A stretch of 64,000 bases of DNA from Arthrobacter sp. 9V (GCF_902506065.1 NZ_LR732912.1:1999983-2063982); one strand, 5' to 3'. Shown: positions 52,540 to 63,514, numbered from the stretch's first letter. Notes: generated by a model from the sequence alone, not told the origin. Numbers and translations are program-made.

Positions 52540-53247
52540 TCAGCTCTCCTCTGTGAGCAACCGGGTCATGTCTTCCGGCAGAAGCCGCCGGAACGCCCTG
52601 CGGGACCCGCGGTTGCTTTCCGAAGCGCGGTACAGCACAGCGGCTTCGACGGCGGTGGCGGGTAGTTCGTCAACTTCCTTGTTGGTGGCCAGCGCACGCA
52701 GCGCCAGTTGCATGGCGCCCGCCAAGGTGAGTTCGGGCTCCCAAGCCCCATTGACGACGTCGGAAATCTGGTCGGCGAGCCCGCCCATCACCACAAAGCC
52801 GTTCTCATCGGCGATTGATCCATCAAAGGTCAGGCGGTACAGGTGATCCTGCTCTTGGGTGAAACCAACCTCGGCCACAGCCAATTCCACTTCGAACGGC
52901 TTCTGCTCGGCCGTAAACACCGCACCCAGGCTCTGAGCGTAGACACTGGCCAAGCCGCGCGCCGTCACGTCCTCGCGGTCGTAGGAGTATCCGCGGACGT
53001 CTGCGTAGCGGACTCCTGCTTGCCTCAGGCTTTCAAACTCGTTGTACTTGCCCACTGCAGCGAAGGCGATTTTGTCGTAGATTTCGCCAATTTTGTGCAG
53101 CGATGGCGAAGGGTTCTCGGCGATCAACGCAATGCCGTCCGCGCAGCTGATCACCACAACAGAGCGCCCGCGGGCTATGCCCTTCCGTGCGAAGTCCGCA
53201 CGGTCCTTCATCAGCTGCTCCGGAGAGACGTAGAACTGCTGGGTCAT
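52540..53247 (-). CDS. prcA: Proteasome subunit alpha
   Basis: The outer-ring subunit of the 20S proteasome, 235 residues. It starts [27 protein letters not shown] with the gating N-terminus and H0 helix; [44 protein letters not shown] is the family core. It has no catalytic Thr. GGGAGG lies 6 nt before the ATG at 53247. The prcB stop is one base upstream, so the two subunits are coupled. Confidence 0.97.
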   Translation of the reverse strand: MTQQFYVSPEQLMKDRADFARKGIARGRSVVVISCADGIALIAENPSPSLHKIGEIYDKIAFAAVGKYNEFESLRQAGVRYADVRGYSYDREDVTARGLASVYAQSLGAVFTAEQKPFEVELAVAEVGFTQEQDHLYRLTFDGSIADENGFVVMGGLADQISDVVNGAWEPELTLAGAMQLALRALATNKEVDELPATAVEAAVLYRASESNRGSRRAFRRLLPEDMTRLLTEES

Positions 53248-53248
53248 A

Positions 53249-54058
53249 TCAGGCCTCCCGTCCGGCGGCAGCCCGCGATTCAACAATTGCGCCGGCTATC
53301 GCGGCCAGGTCGCGTTCAGGTACACGTCTATTGCCGGAGCGATTGACTGTATAAACCACCGGCCACAACTGCCGGACGGGGTCAGGCCCGCCGGTGGCGG
53401 AGTCGTCGTCGGCGGCGTCGTAGAGTGCCTCAACGGCCACAGCAACGGCATTCTCTTCAGACAGGTTCGGCTTCCACAGCTTCTTCAGGGCTCCGCGGGC
53501 GAACACCGAACCGGAACCAACGGAGTGATGCTCCTGCTCTTCATATCGCCCGCCTGTGACGTCGTAGGAGAACAAGCGGCCTACACCGGAGCTTTGATCG
53601 AAGCCTGCGAACAAGGGAATCACTGCCATCCCCTGCATTGCCATGGGCAGGTTTCCGCGGATCATGGCGCCCAGGCGGTTGGCCTTACCAACGAGGCTGA
53701 GGAGTGTGCCTTCGATTTTTTCGTAGTGCTCCAGCTCAACTTGGAAAAGCCTGGTGATATCAATCGCAAGGCCTGCGGTACCAGCGATACCGAGAACCGA
53801 GTACTCGTCCGCCGGAAACACTTTCTCGATGTGCCGGCTGGCGATGATGTTGCCCATGGTGGCTCTGCGATCCCCGGCCATCAGTACGCCACCGGCGTAA
53901 GTCAGCGCGACGATCGTGGTGGCATGCGGGGACTGCGGCACCATTCCGGCGGGTAACGATTGATTGAAGGGAAGGAGTTCGGGACGCGAGCGTTGAAGGT
54001 GCTCCGTGAAAGAAGACGTTGCCTGGGTGGCCAGGGGGCCGGTTGATGGGTCCTGCAT
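53249..54058 (-). CDS. prcB: Proteasome subunit beta (catalytic)
   Basis: The threonine protease subunit, 269 residues. A propeptide of about 46 residues precedes the mature N-terminus [21 protein letters not shown], so Thr47 is the nucleophile after self-cleavage. Asp (GDRRATMG) and Lys/Arg positions of the active site follow. AAGGAG lies 7 nt before the ATG at 54058. It follows pup by 79 bp. Confidence 0.97.
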   Translation of the reverse strand: MQDPSTGPLATQATSSFTEHLQRSRPELLPFNQSLPAGMVPQSPHATTIVALTYAGGVLMAGDRRATMGNIIASRHIEKVFPADEYSVLGIAGTAGLAIDITRLFQVELEHYEKIEGTLLSLVGKANRLGAMIRGNLPMAMQGMAVIPLFAGFDQSSGVGRLFSYDVTGGRYEEQEHHSVGSGSVFARGALKKLWKPNLSEENAVAVAVEALYDAADDDSATGGPDPVRQLWPVVYTVNRSGNRRVPERDLAAIAGAIVESRAAAGREA

Positions 54059-54137
54059 TGCTGCACTCCTTCGACTCTGCATTCCGATGCCCGGCGGCCT
54101 CACGCCGGCCGGGCAGTACATCCTCTGGCGGATCCGC

Positions 54138-54341
54138 CTACTGGCCGCCCTTTTGGACAAACGCCCTGACGAACTCTTCGGCGTTGGATTCAAGGACGCC
54201 GTCGATTTCGTCGAGGAGATCATCCACGCCTTGCGTGGCGTCCGAGGCTTGTGCCTCCGGTGCTGCCGGTGGCGCCTCCGGTACGTCCACTTCGGTCTCG
54301 GTTTCCCGTGACTGCGGTTGTTGCTGCTCCTGTGATGCCAT
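54138..54341 (-). CDS. pup: Prokaryotic ubiquitin-like protein Pup
   Basis: A 67-residue, intrinsically disordered tag. It has the [29 protein letters not shown]-terminus: a helix that binds the ARC/Mpa coiled coil, then the GGQ tail. The C-terminal Gln must be deamidated to Glu by Dop before ligation. The N-terminal half is polar and low-complexity. AGGGAGAAAG precedes the ATG. Confidence 0.97.
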   Translation of the reverse strand: MASQEQQQPQSRETETEVDVPEAPPAAPEAQASDATQGVDDLLDEIDGVLESNAEEFVRAFVQKGGQ

Positions 54342-54459
54342 TTCTTTCTCCCTACTGTCAGTCTCCTAAGGACAGAGACTTCCTACTGCCATATTGCCAC
54401 GCTGAGCGGTGCTGCGGAGGGCTTTGGCCGTCGACGGATATTCCTGTGGCGGGCATTCC

Positions 54460-56133
54460 TCAACTCCTCACAGCTGGTGGCGCCTGACCCAACAATTCGG
54501 CCAGGAACGAGGCAGCATCCGCGTGGCGGTCAAAGAGGGCGCCGGTCAAAGCCTTGGTTCCCCTCAAAGGCTCCCGCGTGGGCACCCGCTGCAGTTTACC
54601 CAGCCCGGGCACATCAAAAATCACCGAGTCCCAACTGGCGCCCACAACGTCTTTGCCGAAGCTGGAAACGCAGCGCCCCCGGAAGTAGGCCCGCGTGTCC
54701 GACGGCGGTTCGGTCACCGCACGGGTGATGTGGGCGTCGTCCACAATTCGCATCATCCGATCCCTGGAGAGCATCCTGTAGTAGAGGCCCTTCTCAGGCC
54801 GGATATCAGACCATTGAAGATCCACCAAGCCGAGCCGGGCATCCTCCCACGCCAGTCCGTCACGGTTCCGGTAGCCCTCAAGAAGTGACTTCTTGGCCAC
54901 CCACTCCACGGACGATGCGGCGGCATCGGGATCCGTCCCCAAGGTTGTCAGTGTGGCCTCCCACTGAGACAGGACCTGATGCGTGTGGCCGTCTCCGGTG
55001 ACTGAATCTGCCACCCCGGTCTCCTGGGCCAGCTTGGCGGCTGCCTCGAAATACATCCATTGAAGTTCGAGGGCTGTTACTCGTCTTCCGTCCAGGAGCC
55101 TGACGGTTGTGGTCAAAGTGGTGTCGTGACTGACGGCCTGGAGCGCTTGGACGGGTTCATGGACTTCGATTTTGGGTGCCTGGCCTGCCTCTATGAGGCT
55201 AAGGACCATGGCCGTGGTTCCGAATTTCAGGAAGTTCGAAGCCTGGCTGAGGTTGGCGTCCCCAATGATGACGTGGAGGCGCCGGTATTTGTCGGCCGTG
55301 GCGTGTGGCTCGTCCCTGGTATTGATGATGGGGCGCCGGATGGTTGTCTCCAGTCCCACTTCTGCTTCGAAAAAGTCCGCCCGCTGGCTGATCTGGTAAC
55401 CGGGCGTTGAGCCGTCCTGCCCCAGCCCCACCTTGCCTGCGCCACAAATCACCTGACGGGAGATGAAGAATGGCGTGAGCCCGCGGATGATGTCCCCGAA
55501 GGGTACAGAGCGGGGCATGAGGTAATTCTCATGCGAGCCGTAGGACACAGACTTGCTGTCAGTGTTGTTCTTATAGAGATTGATGGCCGGAAGCGATGGA
55601 TCGGCAGCGACCTTCCGAACCGTGGCCAAGGCCACCAGGTCACCGGCGGCATCCCATGCCACGGCATCGCGTGGATTGGTGACCTCCGGGCTGGAGTACT
55701 CCGGGTGAGCATGGTCCACATAAAGGCGTGCACCATTGCCCAGGACCATGTTCATCAGGAGGGAACCGGACTCGTCTGCTCCGTCCAGTTCCAAATCCTG
55801 GCGGCCATATGCCAAGGCGACCGCTTCGGCGTCGAGCACCGGCGGTTGGTCCGTCAGCTGGCTCGGATCTGCTGCCGCCTTGTCCATGGTCCAGCCGCGG
55901 GCGTCGTGCAACGGTTCCTCGTCCGTGTAGTCCCATCGTGTCTCCGCCCCGCCGGCCGCCCGCTGCCGGGTCACAGTGGCATATGCCTGAATGATCCGGG
56001 CGGACATCATGGTGGCGTTGGCACCTGGAGCTGACGGAGCATGGATCCCATATTCAGTTTCCGAGCCCATGACGCGCATGGCGCCGCCTGCGGGGAGTTT
56101 CTCTGCGGGTGAACCCTCGGGCCTTGCTGTCAC
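54460..56133 (-). CDS. dop: Pup deamidase/depupylase
   Basis: A PafA paralogue that converts Pup Gln to Glu and removes Pup from proteins. [29 protein letters not shown] holds the catalytic loop region, and [42 protein letters not shown] and [27 protein letters not shown] follow. The GTG at 56133 overlaps the arc stop (GTGA), which suggests coupling; the ATG at 56079 would give the shorter [11 protein letters not shown] start seen in many homologues. 557 or 539 residues. Confidence 0.95.
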   Translation of the reverse strand: MTARPEGSPAEKLPAGGAMRVMGSETEYGIHAPSAPGANATMMSARIIQAYATVTRQRAAGGAETRWDYTDEEPLHDARGWTMDKAAADPSQLTDQPPVLDAEAVALAYGRQDLELDGADESGSLLMNMVLGNGARLYVDHAHPEYSSPEVTNPRDAVAWDAAGDLVALATVRKVAADPSLPAINLYKNNTDSKSVSYGSHENYLMPRSVPFGDIIRGLTPFFISRQVICGAGKVGLGQDGSTPGYQISQRADFFEAEVGLETTIRRPIINTRDEPHATADKYRRLHVIIGDANLSQASNFLKFGTTAMVLSLIEAGQAPKIEVHEPVQALQAVSHDTTLTTTVRLLDGRRVTALELQWMYFEAAAKLAQETGVADSVTGDGHTHQVLSQWEATLTTLGTDPDAAASSVEWVAKKSLLEGYRNRDGLAWEDARLGLVDLQWSDIRPEKGLYYRMLSRDRMMRIVDDAHITRAVTEPPSDTRAYFRGRCVSSFGKDVVGASWDSVIFDVPGLGKLQRVPTREPLRGTKALTGALFDRHADAASFLAELLGQAPPAVRS

Positions 56134-57938
56134 AGGTACTGACCCGTGTTGGCGGTGGTTTCTATGGACTTACCGGGCTCCTGACCGGCCTTGCCCTGAA
56201 CAATGGTCCTGATGTAGGTGATCCTCTCGCCCTTCTTGCCCGAAATCCTGGCCCAGTCATCCGGGTTGGTGGTGTTGGGCATGTCCTCGTGCTCACGGAA
56301 TTCATCCACAACGGCCCGGAGCAGGTGATCGATCCGAAGACCCTTCTGGTGGGTGGTCAGCAAATCCTTGATGGCGTACTTTTTGGCACGGTCCACTACG
56401 TTCTGGACCACGGCGCCGGAATTGAAGTCCTTGAAGTACAGCATCTCGGTATCGCCATTGGCGTAGGTGACCTCAAGGTATTCATTGGACTTCTCTGTGG
56501 AGTACATTGCCTCCACCGTGCGCTGGACCATGGCATCCACAGTGGCCTGGACGTCGCCGCCGTACTCCGCCAGGTCCTGAGGATGGAAGGGCAGGTCAGT
56601 TGTGATGTATTTGGCGAAGATGTCGGCGGCAGCTTCGGCGTCGGGTCGTTGGATCTTGACCTTGACGTCGAGGCGACCGGGACGAAGGATGGCGGGATCG
56701 ATCATGTCCTCACGGTTGGAGGCGCCAATAACGATCACGTTGTCCAGACGCTCCACGCCGTCGATTTCACTGAGCAGCTGAGGCACGATGGTGGTTTCGA
56801 CGTCCGAGGAAACGCCGGTACCGCGGGTGCGGAACAACGAGTCCATTTCGTCGAAGAAGACCACCACGGGGCTGCCGTCCGAAGCCTTTTCACGGGCACG
56901 GGAGAAGATCAGCCGGATGTGCCGCTCAGTCTCTCCCACGTACTTGTCCAGGAGCTCGGGCCCCTTGATATTGAGGAAGTAGCTCTTGAGATCGGTGTTG
57001 CCGGCACGTTCCGCTGCCCGGGCGGCAAGGGAATTCGCTACTGCCTTGGCGATGAGGGTCTTGCCGCAGCCTGGAGGACCGTAGAGGAGGATGCCTTTAG
57101 GGGCCTTCAGTCCATGCTCGCGGTAGAGGTCCGGATGGAGGAACGGCAACTCCACGGCATCGCGGATCTGCTCGATCTGCGGGCCAAGGCCGCCGATGTC
57201 CTGATAGGTGATGTCCGGAACTTCTTCGAGGACCAGGTTCTCCACTTCGGCGCGGGGAACCTTCTCCAGCGCATAGCCTGTCCGTGAGTCGAGGGACAAA
57301 GCATCGCCGACTTTCAGGTGAACACTTTGGAGCGCCCCCGACAACCGGACCACACGCTCTTCATCGGCACGGCCAACCACCAGCGCCCGGTCCTTGCCCA
57401 GCATTTCCTTGAGGGTGACAAGTTCGCCTGCACGTTCGTAGCCGAGGCCCGCCACTACCAGCAGTGCCTCGTTGAGCAGAACTTCCTGCCCGACGGCAAG
57501 CTGATTGAGGTTCACGAGCGGGCTGACGCCAACACGCATCTTGCGCCCCGCGTTGAAGATGTCCACGGACTCTTCAGTGGCGGCTTGTCCTGAACTGCCG
57601 GCAGCCGGCTGCTTCCGCGGGTTGATCTGCACCACGGTGCCAAAGCTGTATGGGGGTTGGCCCTCCTGCTCCAAGGCGCCCTTCAAGCGAAGGATCTCAG
57701 CCTTGGCTGTTTCCAGCATGCTGACAAGTTTGCTGTTGTTCTGGGTGGCAGCAGCCAACTGGCGGTCGATGTGGCGAAGTTTGTCCCGAAGAATGTTGAT
57801 CTGCCGTTCGGCAACAGTCAGCTCACTCGAGGTCTCCGGCGGTTGAACAGCGCCGAGCCTCCGGCCTGCCGCATTCTCCGCTTCGCCGTTTGCATCTTCC
57901 GGCGTCGGCCGTCCAAGGTCGTTGTTTGACGTATCCAC
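56130..57938 (-). CDS. arc: Proteasome-associated AAA ATPase (ARC/Mpa)
   Basis: A hexameric unfoldase that binds Pup and threads tagged proteins into the 20S core, 602 residues. Coiled coil (about 38-90), two OB domains (about 100-240), AAA domain with Walker A GPPGCGKT (about 284-291), Walker [13 protein letters not shown] and the arginine-finger region [17 protein letters not shown]. The C-terminus ends GQYL, the penultimate-Tyr motif that docks to and opens the PrcA gate. Upstream of dop, as in most Actinobacteria. Confidence 0.97.
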   Translation of the reverse strand: MDTSNNDLGRPTPEDANGEAENAAGRRLGAVQPPETSSELTVAERQINILRDKLRHIDRQLAAATQNNSKLVSMLETAKAEILRLKGALEQEGQPPYSFGTVVQINPRKQPAAGSSGQAATEESVDIFNAGRKMRVGVSPLVNLNQLAVGQEVLLNEALLVVAGLGYERAGELVTLKEMLGKDRALVVGRADEERVVRLSGALQSVHLKVGDALSLDSRTGYALEKVPRAEVENLVLEEVPDITYQDIGGLGPQIEQIRDAVELPFLHPDLYREHGLKAPKGILLYGPPGCGKTLIAKAVANSLAARAAERAGNTDLKSYFLNIKGPELLDKYVGETERHIRLIFSRAREKASDGSPVVVFFDEMDSLFRTRGTGVSSDVETTIVPQLLSEIDGVERLDNVIVIGASNREDMIDPAILRPGRLDVKVKIQRPDAEAAADIFAKYITTDLPFHPQDLAEYGGDVQATVDAMVQRTVEAMYSTEKSNEYLEVTYANGDTEMLYFKDFNSGAVVQNVVDRAKKYAIKDLLTTHQKGLRIDHLLRAVVDEFREHEDMPNTTNPDDWARISGKKGERITYIRTIVQGKAGQEPGKSIETTANTGQYL

Positions 57939-58035
57939 GATTCATCAGCCCCTTCCTGCGCTTAACAAGACCTTAGTCCCGAAAAGCTCAGGGTGCTGTG
58001 TGACATTCGGAATGCGAACCCTATTGTGACCTTTG

Positions 58036-59100
58036 TCAGTTTGTGACTGAGGGATCATCCTGAACGTTGGTCCCGGCAATTGCGTCACGCGCTGCACGTC
58101 GCAGTTTCTTGTCAGAGACGGCGCGCTCCCCCACTGCTGCAGGGGTCCAGGCGTTGAGGTCCTCTTCGCTGAATTCAGTCTTGGACGGGCGGCGCTTCAC
58201 CGAAATTCCGGTGACTCCCTCAGCCAGGCGGCGGGTAACCAGGAGGAAACCGGTGTGGGCCACCATGCGGTGGTCCGGACGAACAGCCAAGCCCTCCAGG
58301 TGCCAGCCACGAACCATTGATTCCCAGGCATCCGGCTCAGTGAAGCGGCCATCAGCGCGGATCGCTTCGGCGGTGCGGGACAACTGGGTAACAGTAGCCA
58401 CGTAATTGATCCAGACACCACCGGGTGCCAGGACAGTGGCCACAGCGTCCAAGCACTCCCAGGGAGCGAGCATGTCCAGGACAACCCGGTCCACGGAACC
58501 CGGGGCTTCTGCTTTGACAACCTCTTCCTGGAAGTCACCCAGGGAGATCTGCCATGCGGGATGGGGACCGCCAAAGATGGTCTCAACGTTTCCACGGGCG
58601 ATGTCCGCGAATTCTTCGCGCCGCTCGAAGGAGTGGAGGTAGCCGCCGTCGCCGACTGCGCGCAACAGGGAAATGGAGAGCGCACCGGAGCCGACACCTG
58701 CCTCAACCACCCGCGCGCCGGGGAAGATGTCCGCCATGGTGACGATCTGGGCGGCATCCTTGGGGTAAACCACTGCCGCACCACGGGGCATGGACAGAAC
58801 GAAGTCAGAGAGCAGCGGGCGCAGCGTCTGATACTGCTGGCCAACGTTGTTGCTGACCACGGAACCATCAACCTTGCCGATGATTTCATCATGGTTCAGG
58901 AAACCCCGGTGGGTGTGGAAAGCCCCGCCCACCTCCAGCGTGATGGTATTCATCCGCCCGCGCTCGTCCGTGAGCTGGACCCGCTCGCCCACACGGAAAG
59001 GCCCGCGGCGTCGTGCAGCACCCGTCGGCTGTGCGGCCGGACCGTTGGCTGACTCGTCAGTGCCTGTGCTTGCTGCGGGGGCGGCGGTTTCGCTGCTCAT
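58036..59100 (-). CDS. trmI: tRNA (adenine-58-N1)-methyltransferase
   Basis: A SAM-dependent enzyme that makes m1A58 in the T-loop of tRNAs. The 354 residues have an N-terminal beta domain with FRVGERVQLTDERGRMNTITLEVGGAFHTHRG, then VVEAGVGSGALSISLLRAVG (SAM motif I, about residues 145-164) and VVLDMLAPWECLDAVATVLAPGG (motif IV-V). The long Ser/Thr/Ala-rich N-terminal tail (about 1-30) is variable. GAGGAA precedes the ATG at 59100. Its position beside arc is conserved. Confidence 0.93.
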   Translation of the reverse strand: MSSETAAPAASTGTDESANGPAAQPTGAARRRGPFRVGERVQLTDERGRMNTITLEVGGAFHTHRGFLNHDEIIGKVDGSVVSNNVGQQYQTLRPLLSDFVLSMPRGAAVVYPKDAAQIVTMADIFPGARVVEAGVGSGALSISLLRAVGDGGYLHSFERREEFADIARGNVETIFGGPHPAWQISLGDFQEEVVKAEAPGSVDRVVLDMLAPWECLDAVATVLAPGGVWINYVATVTQLSRTAEAIRADGRFTEPDAWESMVRGWHLEGLAVRPDHRMVAHTGFLLVTRRLAEGVTGISVKRRPSKTEFSEEDLNAWTPAAVGERAVSDKKLRRAARDAIAGTNVQDDPSVTN

Positions 59101-59218
59101 GTGGTGTTCCTCGCTCCTGTACGGCTGGGCCGCGGTGTCTGACCGGCTGGTGGGCGCCAAAAAGTCAATGGCTCTACTTTTGTCTAACCGCCGGCATGTA
59201 ACTCTACCGGCAACGCAG

Positions 59219-60385
59219 TCAGGCGCGCCCGCTCCTGCGTGCTTCCTTACCTGTAATGGCAGTCACTACAGCTTGTTGCCGAAGCAGCCCCGTGACGATT
59301 CCGTTGTGATCAACCACAGCGTATTCGCCGCCGTCCAGACGAGCCAAGTACTGGATCAATTCCTGCCCCTTGGACCATTCAGGGACATAAGCGCCGGCAC
59401 CCAGGGCGTGTGACACGGCGGTAACGGGCGTCGTCGCCGCAGATGCGGCGGGCACTCCGAGGGTTGCGCTGAAATCCACAACGCCTTGAGGCTTGCCGTC
59501 CGGACCGCAAATGACGACGGCGGGACTTCCGGCCGGTGAGATGGCCAGGACGTCTGCCACCGTGGCCGAGTTCGCCACTCCTACTGCAGGTTCTGCCAGG
59601 CCGGCGGCACTGACCAGGTAGAGGCGGCTGCGCAGCTTCGCGTGGTGGATGGAGCTCGAGGCGCCCATCCAAAGGAAACCACAGACGAGCACGGTGATGA
59701 GTATGAGGCTGATGTCCAAGGGGGTGCCGTTAAGGAGTGGCAGTCCGATGAACCAGATAACCAGCGCGGCGACGATGATGCGACCTGACCAACCGGCGGC
59801 GATGGTGCCTTTGTCCTGGCTGCCGGTGGCTTTCCAAACGGCGGACTCCACCAGGCGGCCGCCATCCAGCGGCAGGCCGGGAAGAACGTTGAACAAGCCG
59901 ATCAGGAGGTTGGCCCACATCAGGATGTTCGCGAGGGTATCCGGGACACCACTCAGAACACCGGTGGAGAGCACGGCCCACATCCCGGCCGCCAAAACGA
60001 AGTTGGAGACAGGTCCGGCCAGGGCGACCACTACCGAGCGACCCGGCGAAGCTGTGAAGCTCTCAAATTGGGTATGGCCGCCCCAAAGGTTGAGCACGAT
60101 TTTTTCCGAGGGCCAATTGAAGGCCTTTGCACTGAGAGCATGCGCCAACTCGTGGACCAGCACGGATACCGCAAGGAGCAAGGCGTATCCCAAGGCGACG
60201 AAATACGCTCCGACGCCGAGATCGGGCGTTCGAACCAGCAGCGCGGGGCCGTACACGATCACCGTGAAGCCAGCGATAATGAACCACGAGTAGGCCAAGT
60301 AGACCGGAATGCCGGCGATTCTCCCGAGCGGGATACCATCGCGTTTTTTGCTTTGTGCGTGGTGCGGTGTGGACGGGCTGGTCAC
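59219..60385 (-). CDS. Site-2 protease family protein (M50) with CBS domains
   Basis: A 388-residue intramembrane metalloprotease. HELAHALSAKAF (about 78-89, HExxH zinc ligands) lies in helix 3, and LPGLPLDGGRLVESAVW (third ligand Asp) follows. Six membrane helices precede a CBS-domain pair (about 255-375). Members of this type cleave membrane-bound regulators; the target here is unknown. The GTG at 60385 directly abuts the HAD stop. Confidence 0.9.
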   Translation of the reverse strand: MTSPSTPHHAQSKKRDGIPLGRIAGIPVYLAYSWFIIAGFTVIVYGPALLVRTPDLGVGAYFVALGYALLLAVSVLVHELAHALSAKAFNWPSEKIVLNLWGGHTQFESFTASPGRSVVVALAGPVSNFVLAAGMWAVLSTGVLSGVPDTLANILMWANLLIGLFNVLPGLPLDGGRLVESAVWKATGSQDKGTIAAGWSGRIIVAALVIWFIGLPLLNGTPLDISLILITVLVCGFLWMGASSSIHHAKLRSRLYLVSAAGLAEPAVGVANSATVADVLAISPAGSPAVVICGPDGKPQGVVDFSATLGVPAASAATTPVTAVSHALGAGAYVPEWSKGQELIQYLARLDGGEYAVVDHNGIVTGLLRQQAVVTAITGKEARRSGRA

Positions 60386-61105
60386 CTAGTTGGCCCCTTC
60401 AAGCAGGTTCGCTGCGGCGAAACGGTCAGCCACGAGTCGTTGGAGATCCGGTGCCGTACGGCCAACCAGCGTAGGCCACGTGATCATTCGGGGGTCTTCC
60501 GGAAGGGGCACTTGATGGGGAATTCCAACGGTGACCACGCCTGATGCAATGGCCGCGGTGGCTCCCGGGATGGAATCCTCGAGGGCAACGCAGTTGTGGA
60601 TGCTCACGGAAGGATCCTCCAGCCTCAGCCTCTCTACGGCCGTGAGGTAGGCCTCCGGGTGCGGCTTCCCGTTGGTCACGGAATCGCCGGTGACCATGAA
60701 CTCAAAGTAGGGCTTGGGAAGGCTCTCCACCACAACGCCGGCCAACGGGCCCTCGGACATAGTGACCAGGGCGCAGCGAATACCGGCCTGGTGGAGGTCG
60801 TCCAGCAGTTCGCGGGCACCGGGCCGCCAAGGAACCTCTTTACGGACCTGTGTGATCACCTGTTCGCTCAATGTGTCCACGATTTCGCGGGCCTCGAGCT
60901 CGACGCCGGCGGCCTGGAGGACGGCCGCCGAGTGAAGCAAGGACTGTCCCACCAATTGCATGGCTTGCTGGTGGGACCAGCTCCCGCCGTGGGACTCAAC
61001 CAGCTCCCGCTCGGCAGCGATCCAATAGGGTTCGGTGTCCACGAGTGTGCCATCCATATCCCAGAGCACGGCTTTGAGGAGGGGCTGGCTGGGTGAGGAA
61101 TGCAT
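60386..61105 (-). CDS. HAD-family hydrolase (beta-phosphoglucomutase/GS1-like)
   Basis: A 239-residue HAD phosphatase. Motif I is VLWDMDGTLVDTEPYW (Asp nucleophile and acid), motif II CALVTMSEGP, and motif III/IV Lys and CVALEDSIPGATAAIASG. A C1 cap lies between motifs I and II. The start ATG at 61105 follows TAGACT by 7 nt (leaderless). Its substrate is unknown; it may be a sugar phosphate. It is divergent from the PAC2 gene. Confidence 0.9.
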   Translation of the reverse strand: MHSSPSQPLLKAVLWDMDGTLVDTEPYWIAAERELVESHGGSWSHQQAMQLVGQSLLHSAAVLQAAGVELEAREIVDTLSEQVITQVRKEVPWRPGARELLDDLHQAGIRCALVTMSEGPLAGVVVESLPKPYFEFMVTGDSVTNGKPHPEAYLTAVERLRLEDPSVSIHNCVALEDSIPGATAAIASGVVTVGIPHQVPLPEDPRMITWPTLVGRTAPDLQRLVADRFAAANLLEGAN

Positions 61106-61112
61106 GGTTTCC

Positions 61113-61118
61113 AGTCTA
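61113..61118 (-). promoter_or_regulatory. -10 box, leaderless start of HAD-M50 operon
   Basis: TAGACT, 7 nt before the ATG at 61105. Confidence 0.45.
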
Positions 61119-61216
61119 CGTGGAACCTGGCGGGCGGCCGTCCGCGGGTTGCGCTGTGGGCGAATCGCGGACACGCTTCGGCGTGAAATGCCATGCATCC
61201 ACAAGGGTCTTGGACG

Positions 61217-61222
61217 TAGGGT
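61217..61222 (+). promoter_or_regulatory. -10 box, leaderless start of PAC2 gene
   Basis: TAGGGT, 6 nt before the ATG at 61229. Confidence 0.5.
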
Positions 61223-61228
61223 GAGTGG

Positions 61229-62134
61229 ATGAACAGTGTGGACGGGACCCCCGAAGGACAGGACATCACCGCGGAGCCCGAGCGTTTCCTCAAGGAACCC
61301 GCGGACGGCCAGCGTGTCACCGTAATGCTCGCCGCGTTTGAGGGCTGGAACGACGCCGGTGAGGCCGCCAGTGATGCGCTGCACTACTTGAACAAGCTCT
61401 GGGGCGGCAAGAAGGTCGCCACGGTGGACGCTGAGGAATATTACGACTTCCAGTTCACCCGTCCCACTGTGCGGCGGACTTCCTCGGGCGCGCGAAAGGT
61501 GAAATGGCCTTCAACGCGTATTTACAAAGCCGAAGTCCCGGACAGCAACGTGGATGTGGTTCTGGTACTCGGTACCGAACCCTCCTACCGTTGGCGTGCT
61601 TACACCACCGAGATACTGGTCCATGCTGAAGCCCTCAAGGTGGATTCAGTGATTCTGGTGGGCGCGCTGCTCGCTGACGTTCCTCACAGCCGTCCCATCC
61701 CGGTGAGCACCACCACGGAAGACAGTTCCCTGCGGGAGCGCCTCAACCTGGAAGCCTCACAGTACGAAGGGCCGGTGGGCATTGTGGGTGTCCTGGCAGA
61801 GTTCGCAATGCTTGCAGGTCTGCCTACGGTCTCGCTGTGGGCAGCGGTTCCCCATTACGTTGCCCAACCGCCCTCCCCCAAGGCGCAGCTGGCCATCCTG
61901 CACAGGATCGAAGACCTCTTGCAGGTCCCGTTGGACAGCCAACCTTTGGCTGAAGAATCTGAAGCCTGGGAACGCGGAGTGGATGAGCTCGCAACCGAGG
62001 ACCCGGAGATTGCTGCTTATGTACGGCAACTCGAAGAAGCGAAGGACACCGCTGACCTGCCGGAGGCATCCGGGGAGTCCATAGCCCGTGAATTCGAGCG
62101 TTACTTGAAGAGGCGCGGTAAAGAGCGTCCCTAA
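61229..62134 (+). CDS. PAC2 (proteasome assembly chaperone) family protein
   Basis: A 301-residue protein of the PAC2 family, homologous to M. tuberculosis Rv2125. MLAAFEGWNDAGEAASDALHYL, VLVLGTEPSYRWRAYTTEIL, GALLADVPHSRPIPVSTTT and YEGPVGIVGVLAEFAMLAG are the family landmarks. In eukaryotes PAC2 helps 20S assembly. The role in Actinobacteria is not established, though the gene keeps its place next to the Pup-proteasome genes. It is leaderless and forward-facing in a minus-strand block. Confidence 0.9.
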   Translation: MNSVDGTPEGQDITAEPERFLKEPADGQRVTVMLAAFEGWNDAGEAASDALHYLNKLWGGKKVATVDAEEYYDFQFTRPTVRRTSSGARKVKWPSTRIYKAEVPDSNVDVVLVLGTEPSYRWRAYTTEILVHAEALKVDSVILVGALLADVPHSRPIPVSTTTEDSSLRERLNLEASQYEGPVGIVGVLAEFAMLAGLPTVSLWAAVPHYVAQPPSPKAQLAILHRIEDLLQVPLDSQPLAEESEAWERGVDELATEDPEIAAYVRQLEEAKDTADLPEASGESIAREFERYLKRRGKERP

Positions 62135-62156
62135 GAGGCCGCTTCCCCTGAAAGAA

Positions 62157-62189
62157 GCTACGGCCCTGACATGAAGTCAGGGCCGTAGC
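62157..62189. terminator. Bidirectional terminator between PAC2 gene and mshC
   Basis: Perfect 14-bp arms gctacggccctgac (62157-62170) and gtcagggccgtagc (62176-62189), 5-nt loop. No T-run. Confidence 0.75.
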
Positions 62190-62221
62190 CGTTACCTGAG
62201 TTGCCTGGGTTATTGGGTTGC

Positions 62222-63499
62222 TTAGACTTCAACCCCGAGTAGCGCATCGATGGCGTCGCTAACAAGCGCGGCATCCTGTGCTGAGCTGTCCGCACCGGAG
62301 CTGGTTGCTTCTTCTGCCCAGTGATCGACGACGGCGATCGCACCGGGAGCGTTGAGGTCATTGGCAAGTTCGTTGCGCATCGCTGCTATAACGGACGCCG
62401 CTGAGCCGGCAGGGGCGTGGTCCAGGGCCTGGCGCCATTGCTTGAGCCGTTCCTTGGCTTCGGCAAACTCTGCTTCGGTCCATGACCAGTCGGAGCGATA
62501 GTGATGGGCAAGGATGGCAAGTCGGATTGCCGCAGGTTCCTCCCCGGCAGCGCGAAGTTTTGAGACAAGAACCAGGTTGCCCTTGGACTTGCTCATCTTC
62601 TCCCCGTCCAGCCCCACCATGCCGGCGTGTGAATAGTGCCGGGCCAGTGGAACCCCGGAGAGTGAATAGGCATGGCCCGCGCCCATTTCATGGTGCGGGA
62701 AAACCAAATCCGATCCACCGCCTTGGACGGTGAAGGGGGCGGGAAGGTACTTCTGCGCGATCACCGTACATTCAATGTGCCAACCCGGACGGCCATCGCC
62801 CAGGGTGGCTCCGGGCCAGCTGGGCTCGCCCTCGCGGGCAACGCGCCACAGCAAAGGATCCAAAGCATGGCGCTTTCCGGCCCTGGAAGGGTCTCCACCC
62901 CGTTCAGCGAACAGCTCCAGCATTTCCTTTTCGCCCAGGCCGGAGACGTCGCCCAGTGTCCAGGCATCTGTGGCGTCCGAGCGCTTGCCGGCAGTCTGGA
63001 CGTCGTAGTACACATCGCCGTCCGGATCTCCTTCGGAGCCGGCAACGCGATAGGCCACGCCGTCGGCGATGAGCTGCTCGATGGCAGGAACTATGTCCGG
63101 GATGGCTTCGACAGCACCAATGTAGTGGTTCGGCGCGAGGACGTTCAGGGCGTCCATGTCTGTCTGGAACAGTTCGATCTGGCTCTGGGCCAATTCGCGC
63201 CAGTCCACGCCGGTGGCTGTGGCGCGCTCCAGAAGGGGATCGTCTATGTCCGTGACGTTCTGTACATAGGAGACCCGGACGCCGGCATCGCGCCAGGCAC
63301 GGTTCAGGAGATCAAAAGCCACATAACTGGCCGCGTGTCCCATATGCGTAGCGTCATACGGGGTGATGCCGCAGACATACATTGATTGTTCCGGCTGTCT
63401 CTCAATGTCCACCACCCGGCCGAGGGCTGTGTCATACAGCCGTAGTTGCGGCAGAGTGCCGGGCAGCTCAGGTACAGGGCGGGAGGTCCACGATTTCAC
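62222..63499 (-). CDS. mshC: L-cysteine:1D-myo-inosityl 2-amino-2-deoxy-alpha-D-glucopyranoside ligase
   Basis: The ATP-dependent ligase that joins cysteine to GlcN-Ins in mycothiol synthesis, 425 residues. It derives from cysteinyl-tRNA synthetase. [20 protein letters not shown] (residues 40-59) holds the zinc Cys43 and the HIGH-type [13 protein letters not shown] and [13 protein letters not shown] complete the zinc site; KMSKSKGN is the second signature. The short C-terminus lacks the anticodon domain, which separates it from CysS. The GTG follows TAAGGT by 6 nt (leaderless). Confidence 0.96.
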   Translation of the reverse strand: MKSWTSRPVPELPGTLPQLRLYDTALGRVVDIERQPEQSMYVCGITPYDATHMGHAASYVAFDLLNRAWRDAGVRVSYVQNVTDIDDPLLERATATGVDWRELAQSQIELFQTDMDALNVLAPNHYIGAVEAIPDIVPAIEQLIADGVAYRVAGSEGDPDGDVYYDVQTAGKRSDATDAWTLGDVSGLGEKEMLELFAERGGDPSRAGKRHALDPLLWRVAREGEPSWPGATLGDGRPGWHIECTVIAQKYLPAPFTVQGGGSDLVFPHHEMGAGHAYSLSGVPLARHYSHAGMVGLDGEKMSKSKGNLVLVSKLRAAGEEPAAIRLAILAHHYRSDWSWTEAEFAEAKERLKQWRQALDHAPAGSAASVIAAMRNELANDLNAPGAIAVVDHWAEEATSSGADSSAQDAALVSDAIDALLGVEV

Positions 63500-63505
63500 G
63501 ACTCA

Positions 63506-63511
63506 ACCTTA
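63506..63511 (-). promoter_or_regulatory. -10 box, leaderless start of mshC
   Basis: TAAGGT, 6 nt before the GTG at 63499. It lies just after the uppP stop codon. Confidence 0.5.
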
Positions 63512-63514
63512 GTG

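Noticed and set aside
56109..57287. Plus-strand open frame of 392 codons opposite arc
   Set aside because: Antisense shadow of the AAA ATPase gene; no ribosome site and no recognisable domain.
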